Positions 59,475 to 64,000 of a stretch of DNA of 64,000 nt are shown in pieces (the stretch's first letter is position 1; each line of letters starts with the position of its first letter). The stretch covers positions 5,378,829-5,442,828 of the forward strand of contig CM068540.1 in assembly GCA_035048495.1 (NCBI GenBank), in the 5' to 3' direction. This stretch comes from Euptelea pleiosperma (Eukaryota > Streptophyta > Magnoliopsida > Ranunculales > Eupteleaceae). A program made the translations under genes and the position numbers. A model generated the notes under the pieces. The model searched no databases and was not told where the DNA came from. It saw only the letters and a program-made list of their open reading frames with translations.

Positions 59475-59486
59475 GCTCTGATACCA
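59475..59486 (-). other. Primer-binding site, tRNA-iMet
   Basis: TGGTATCAGAGC on the minus strand, two bases inside the 5' LTR. Confidence 0.92.
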
Positions 59487-59488
59487 CT

Positions 59489-59861
59489 TGTCACGGACTT
59501 AGTCTTCGACCCTCGCTAGAGACCGTGCGGCACTCGAGTTAGCGCTCCTTGCTTAGCTCAAGTCAGCCTTTCCCCCTTGATCCACTTAGGACTTTGCCTT
59601 GCCTAAGTACTCAACCCACTCAAGAAGCACACAAGAACACAAAGGCATAAGAGAGCTTGAAGAATGAGGAAGCTTATATTGCTACTCAATTCTGGATTCT
59701 AGGATTTCCAGGATTTTCAGGATTCTCCACCATACTCTAGAGTCCTCTAGAAACTTTCAGAGCACTCTAGACTCCTTGAGCCATAAACCGGGCTTGGTTA
59801 TGGGCTTGGAATGGGCTTCGTTGGTGGGCTTGGATCGGGCCCAACTAGTGACCCCGTGACA
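59489..59861 (-). repeat. 5' LTR of the element
   Basis: 373 bp; see the 3' LTR. A TATA-like AATATAAGCTTCC lies on the minus strand in the middle of each LTR. Confidence 0.95.
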
Positions 59862-60177
59862 ATGGGCTAAGCTAGCCTTCACGAGCCTCTTGCCCAAGTA
59901 CCCTGTGCCACCAACTACAAGAACTTTGCTCTTAGCCATCTTTGCTTCGCTGCTCTTCCCTTCCATTAATATGTTTATATAGTAGATCAGTGGATCTCTT
60001 ATGTCTACTACAAGTTTGGTTAGGTACTCGGCAAAAAATAAAATAAAAAGTTAGTTTTACTCCTTGCAAGGACAACTACCCTTCGGTTACTTGTTTTCTA
60101 CAGTTCGGTTACTCGTGAACATCATTTAACAAACGGTAGCGTACCCATGGCCAGGATTTTGTTCAAGGGTGGGATGG

Positions 60178-60468
60178 AGTAAGACTTCTGTCACAGCATC
60201 TGTCAGAACGCACAATACGAGCCACGTGGAACATTCTTAGTGGACGCTTACCATGTGGATGTTTGGCCAGTCCCTCGGTGGACCCATGAAAACAACTTCA
60301 ATCGAAACGCTTAGAAATCACTAATCAGGCTGATTTTTGGGTTGTTGGTCCACTGAGGGACTGGCCAAACATCCACACCGTCAGTGTCAATTAAGAGTGT
60401 GCCTCGTGGCTCATATTGTGTGTTATGACAGAAGCATCTGTCACAACGCTGTGACAGAAGTTTTACTG
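60178..60468. mobile_element. Fold-back element, family A, upstream of PLR copy 1
   Basis: Ends GAGTAAGACTTCTGTCACAGC and (reverse complement) AGTAAAACTTCTGTCACAGC. Arms ACGAGCCACGTGGAACATTC and GTGTGCCTCGTGGCTCAT. Flanks share GGGTGG. About 210 bp upstream of the start codon. Confidence 0.75.
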
Positions 60469-60849
60469 GGTGGCAAAGCACCTCGATCAGTTAATTAACC
60501 GACAATGTCCGTAACAGTTGGTGACATTTTTAATTGACAGAAAAGGGAGAATTAAAGTCCATGAACTTAAGAGTGTCTTACGGCTGCTTTATTTTCTCTC
60601 AAAAAAAACAAAAAACTTTAGTGTCGGATATAGAGTATCATAACGACGTAGTTGGTGCATCGTTTCATTTAACTTAAAGTAAAATGGCAAAGATGCCCTT
60701 GGGTAGCGGGTGTTATTAAGGTCTTTTTTACTACGAAGACGTCGGGCCAAGACAATCACGATGTTAACGATGAAAATGAACGATTCATAATGATTCCAGT
60801 TACTACGGATACGTTTACTCGTGCTATTCTTACAAATATAATGATTAAC

Positions 60850-61150
60850 TGATGTGGGCCCCACATGCAGATGAGTTAAGAGTTGAATTTTTGTAATGAT
60901 ATTCTTCTCAACGTGGATATAAACTTCACAAAAAATCAGCCCATTCCAACATTTGTAGCCTTATGAAAAGTACATTGCAAGTTAAAAAACTCTGGACCGT
61001 CCAATTTCACAGTCAAATTTAAGTACATATTTGATAGAGTTAGATGTTTTAGAAATTGCTGATTTTGAGTGAGGATGATCTCTATTGTGGGGAGATAATC
61101 CTCGCCAAAAATCATCCTTTAACTCATTTGTATGTGGGCCCCATGTCCAC
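60850..61150. mobile_element. Inverted-repeat element, family C-like
   Basis: Ends TGATGTGGGCCCCACATGCA and ATGTGGGCCCCATGTCCA, with CAGATGAGTTAA/TTAACTCATTTG arms and the AAAAATCAGCCCATTCCAAC segment. Confidence 0.6.
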
Positions 61151-61323
61151 TAGTAACCCTTAGTCATTTATCTAGTAATCTATTTGATAGTGTGACAGCT
61201 GGACAATGGATGGCCGAACTAAAGATCAATCCAATAAGAAAATAATTATTATCAACGATAATTGTTTTAAGAATATTATTACAAACCATGAACCATTTTA
61301 CACCATGTTTGTGGTGAAGTTGT

Positions 61324-63475
61324 CTATAAATAGCGTTTCAGATATTCCTCCACTCTGGTGTACTTGACCTCTGGATAAAGATTTGACGCTTCCTCTCCGT
61401 CATTGCCTATTTCGAAATTTGTAAGGCAACCCTCGTAGAAAACATGATAGTAATGCGTCAGTCCAATTTGCTGTGAAAGATCTTGGCCTGGAAAAATAAA
61501 GAGAGAATAACAAATTAAGATACTTCATATATAGCTAAATCGCAATTAAAGGATAATTTAAGGTGCTCATCTTAATAGTCACTGTCGCACATATGATGCA
61601 CATAAAGTACCATTCAATGGAACCTATTTAGGAGAAAAGGTACTCTTTTAAATTTCAACTATCCAGCTGATAACATTCTTTTGTCATGAAATAACATTAC
61701 ACGGCCCGCATTGCCGGTTGGTAAATTTGTATCCCCCAATTGGGTGTTCATTGGTTCTATCCCTCATATGGCTGTCATGTGCTATGGGTCGATGCCCCTG
61801 CTTTCCGAGCGGGTATATCTCACCTTCCATTCAACCTGTAACCTACGTTGATATCAACGAATCTGTGTGGCCAAAGCCTCATGAAGAACCAAAAAAAAAA
61901 AATCTCAAACAGTCCAGATAAATGTCTATAGATCAAGGGGGTACAAATATCGATTGTTAGATAACATTGAATTTTTTAAATAGCAAATGTAGCCTATGAG
62001 CCTGCACACATAATAACATGGTTTTCCCTCTAAACCATCCCAATATTAGGCACAAGATGGGTTTGTCATGGCCAAATCTGATATTATTTCGAGACATTCT
62101 GACCATCGATCATGGCCTTGTGCTCCTCGATTAGATCATTGAACTGTTCAATAGATTACTATCACGAAATTTGCACTACTTGGGACAATTCTTACAATTC
62201 AATTAAGAGCATTACTTTTCATGGTCTAAAATTATTTGGGCAATGGTCCAAAATCAATGTTGCAAATCGACGAGATATTTGGTCAGTGGTCCGAAATCGA
62301 CAAGATATACATTTTAGGATATGTTCAATCCAAGAGGTGACATAACATCTGAATATCTAGTTCAGTGACCATGGGACAATTGTCAGTGGGATGATCACTA
62401 AAACCTTAAAAAATAATATCTAATCATGTTATAGTTACTGATGATGTAAAGGTAGCAAACTTTGGGTTGTAGCGGCGAAATAGGTTTGGTCTTACCTTTC
62501 ATGGTAGCTAGAAATTCTTCCTTGGAGATGGTGGACTTGTCCAGTACTTTCCCAATGAGTTTCTCCCATATTTTGACTACTTCTCTCTGAGAGAGGATGT
62601 TTTCTGGTGGCCTGAGGTAAAGCGTTTTGTTTAGTGTACGAGGATCATTGATGGTTTTAATGGTGTACGTGGCAATGTCGTCCTCGTCCAGATAAATTGC
62701 TGCCAAAGAAGAACACGAACGGTAAAATAGATGGTAAGTTCTTCTGATAAATCATTAAGTGCTGATGGGATCCAGTGCATTAGTTCAACTTATAAATAAC
62801 ATGGACATACGGTTAGTATAGAAGTAGGGTGTGATTTTGGGGATCCAACAACATTATCTCCTAAGCATAAAGAAGGGGAATGTAGCCGAGTTTCACATAG
62901 AGATCTTCCAATGTGAAATATATGGTAATTGTAACAATCAAATCTATTTTGAACCGAAAAAATAATTCCAAGTGAACTCGTTGAGATTTTGAACTCTGGA
63001 TCCTACCGCTATTCCTTTTAGGCTCAGGCTCCGATGACCCCTCTTTCCAACCCCTCTCGGGAATCAGACTTGGGGCTGTTTAAGTGAATGCCAGCTCAGC
63101 ACTATCATCCACCATTGGATTCTCAGACTCACGGCCCCGAGTCCGACTCCCAATAAGGGTCAGAAAAAGGGGGTTTCTTGTGCTTGACCCTTCACTTTAT
63201 TTTCATGTAAGAGAAAAGTTAGCTATATATGTACCTTTTTGATTGCCATCTCCCAACATGACCACGCTTTCCCTAGAAGGAGTGATCCTACCCGGTTGAC
63301 ATAGACCACCGATGAAGTATCCGGCAAAGCAGTTTGCAGAGACGTAAGTGAAAGGAATTCCAGCATCTTCGATCACCTTCCTAATGACCATCTTGTCGTC
63401 AAACGTCACCCTTCCAGGTTCCATAGCATCAACCATCTGTGCCGGGTCCGTGCCAAACTCCGAAGGCAAGAACCG
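61324..63475 (-). CDS. PLR: Pinoresinol-lariciresinol reductase, copy 2, exons 2-4 (exon 1 outside window)
   Basis: Minus-strand exons 63475-63235 (241 bp), 62699-62496 (204 bp) and 61487-61324 (164 bp) have the same lengths, phases and splice sites as copy 1 and end in the same EEYLKRYL followed by TAG. The catalytic Lys (FDDKMVIRK), NCFAGYF and DEDDIATYTIKT are kept. A few residues differ, for example VDAMEPG and KVIEDAG. The open frame is intact across what can be seen. Exon 1, with the NADPH-binding motif, should lie right of position 64000, because copy 1 has a ~5-kb intron at this point. Probably the working paralogue, but that depends on the unseen exon. Confidence 0.88.
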
Positions 63476-63534
63476 CTGCGATTTAATTTTTAGTCTTATG
63501 TTCGACAAACGAAAATATCTTGTGTCACATGGAT

Positions 63535-63780
63535 GCGCATACCAAAACTTAAATTAATTAGTGATTTCTAGATGTTGGATTTGATCATTTTTTATGAAGT
63601 GACTTTTAGACAGTGGGTTTAAGAATTTTTTGGGTACTCAAATCCAGCGGCTAAAAATCACCAATCAAGCTGATTTTTGGTGTGAAGATCCACAAAGGGG
63701 TGGGTCAAACATCTATAGTCTCAGTGGGCGGGCTTGAAAGAGTGTGCCAGGTGGCATTTTAGGAGGGAAAACATCATTAG
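63535..63780. mobile_element. Fold-back element, subfamily A', in PLR copy 2 intron 1
   Basis: Same element and place as 51725-51970 in copy 1, so inserted before the duplication. Confidence 0.65.
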
Positions 63781-63834
63781 ATCCAACAATTTTAAACATT
63801 TCTCCGTAAGAAAAAAGATTATGTTTAGAAACGG

Positions 63835-64000
63835 CTTCCATGCGCTAGGGCCGTATGGACCAAACAATTCGGCCCTGCTCAAGTTGCGCTAGGGCCGTAT
63901 GGACCAAACAATTCGGCCCTGCTCAAGTTGTGTCATGTAAGCATAAAAGCTAAACTTTTTGCAATTACAAACACAACGGCAACTCTAGTTTGTCCGTTTA
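63835..64000. repeat. Fragment with a 50-bp direct repeat
   Basis: GCGCTAGGGCCGTATGGACC...CGGCCCTGCTCAAGTTG occurs twice in a row (from about 63842 and 63892); related to the left arm of the element at 53880-54130. Confidence 0.75.

Larger units (their letters stand above)
56932..59861 (-). mobile_element. Young non-autonomous Ty3/gypsy-type LTR retrotransposon inside PLR exon 1
   Basis: 2930 bp with LTRs at 56932-57303 and 59489-59861. The LTRs start TGTCACGGGG and end CCGTGACA on the minus strand and differ by one inserted base. Target duplication is ATGG (56928-56931 and 59862-59865). The primer-binding site TGGTATCAGAGC, complementary to initiator tRNA-Met, and a polypurine tract AGGTGGGGGAGAG are both present. 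The interior encodes Gag, protease and a chromodomain but no reverse transcriptase, RNase H or integrase, so it must have been moved by a partner element or have lost pol after insertion. It is in the same orientation as the PLR gene. Confidence 0.95.
49534..59966 (-). pseudogene. PLR: Pinoresinol-lariciresinol reductase, copy 1, exon 1 split by an LTR retrotransposon
   Basis: PLR enzymes are cytosolic NADPH-dependent reductases of lignan synthesis (pinoresinol to lariciresinol to secoisolariciresinol). Exons on the minus strand: 1a 59966-59862, 1b 56927-56676, 2 51678-51438, 3 50922-50719, 4 49697-49534. All splice sites are GT-AG. The summed frame is 966 bp (321 residues plus stop), close to the family's ~312. 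Landmarks: NADPH motif GGTGYLG (residues 19-25), SGVHIRSH, RFLPSEFG, the catalytic Lys in FDDKMVIRKAI (residue 147, or 138 if Met10 is the start, matching the number used for Thuja PLR), NCFAGYF, LDEDDIATYTIKT, and the end VEEYLKRYL. A 2930-bp element sits after codon 35 with a 4-bp target duplication. No other stop or frameshift is seen. As it stands the gene cannot give a full protein unless the element is spliced out. Confidence 0.92.
59967..61187. other. Spacer between the two PLR copies; upstream region of copy 1
   Basis: About 1.2 kb between the copy 1 start codon and the duplicated 3' flank of copy 2. It holds a family A fold-back element (60178-60468) and an inverted-repeat element with GTGGGCCCCA ends (60850-61150). 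No clear TATA box could be chosen. Confidence 0.6.
61188..63831. repeat. Duplicated segment, right copy (PLR copy 2 exons 2-4)
   Basis: Right copy of the 2.64-kb duplication described at 49386-52030. Exons, splice sites and intron elements are all kept; differences are scattered single bases and small indels. Confidence 0.9.

Noticed and set aside
59757..59966. Short PLR-like open frame as a separate small gene
   Set aside because: Its first 35 codons are PLR exon 1; the rest is read-through into the LTR.
20936..63475. A triterpene-lignan biosynthetic gene cluster
   Set aside because: The two pathways share no steps and there are no P450, transferase or other tailoring genes in the window.
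1..64000. tRNA, rRNA or organelle-derived genes
   Set aside because: No cloverleaf-like sequence or conserved rRNA segment was noticed; the only tRNA-related match is the retrotransposon primer-binding site. A tRNAscan or Infernal run would settle it.

Overview
This is a repeat-rich stretch of nuclear DNA from a flowering plant. The evidence is GT-AG introns, AT-rich spacers, dense miniature inverted-repeat elements, LTR retrotransposons and Helitrons, and three plant gene families. I cannot name the species. There are no bacterial, viral or organellar genes, no tRNA or rRNA genes and no CRISPR array.

Layout. (1) 501-4275, minus strand: the 5' seven exons (174 codons) of a KDPG/KHG-aldolase-like gene; its 3' end lies left of the window. 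(2) 4.4-20.6 kb: no gene I can support, only nested mobile elements, including a head-to-tail Helitron array (10243-11467), several fold-back elements with 9-10 bp target duplications, and a large TTTAACGG-rich nested block (16.4-19.2 kb). (3) 20936-33721, plus strand: a complete oxidosqualene cyclase gene, 18 exons, 765 residues, open throughout, of beta-amyrin-synthase type (MWCYCR and DCTAE motifs). Its introns hold elements of several families. (4) 34-49 kb: gene-free, with two long LTRs of one family (35759-37279 and 39869-41455), relics of a Copia-type gag, and more fold-back elements. (5) 49534-59966, minus strand: a pinoresinol-lariciresinol reductase (PLR) gene whose first exon is split by a 2.93-kb LTR retrotransposon (56932-59861). 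(6) 61324-63475, minus strand: exons 2-4 of a second PLR copy, part of a 2.6-kb tandem duplication; its first exon lies beyond the right edge.

Function. The cyclase would make a triterpene scaffold from 2,3-oxidosqualene. The PLR genes belong to lignan synthesis. The aldolase fragment is central-carbon metabolism. They share no obvious pathway, and no P450 or glycosyltransferase gene lies between them, so I do not call a biosynthetic cluster. The most striking event is the very recent loss of one PLR copy: the LTRs of the inserted element differ by a single-base indel, and the PLR frame is otherwise open. The inserted element itself keeps gag, protease and a chromodomain but has lost reverse transcriptase and integrase.
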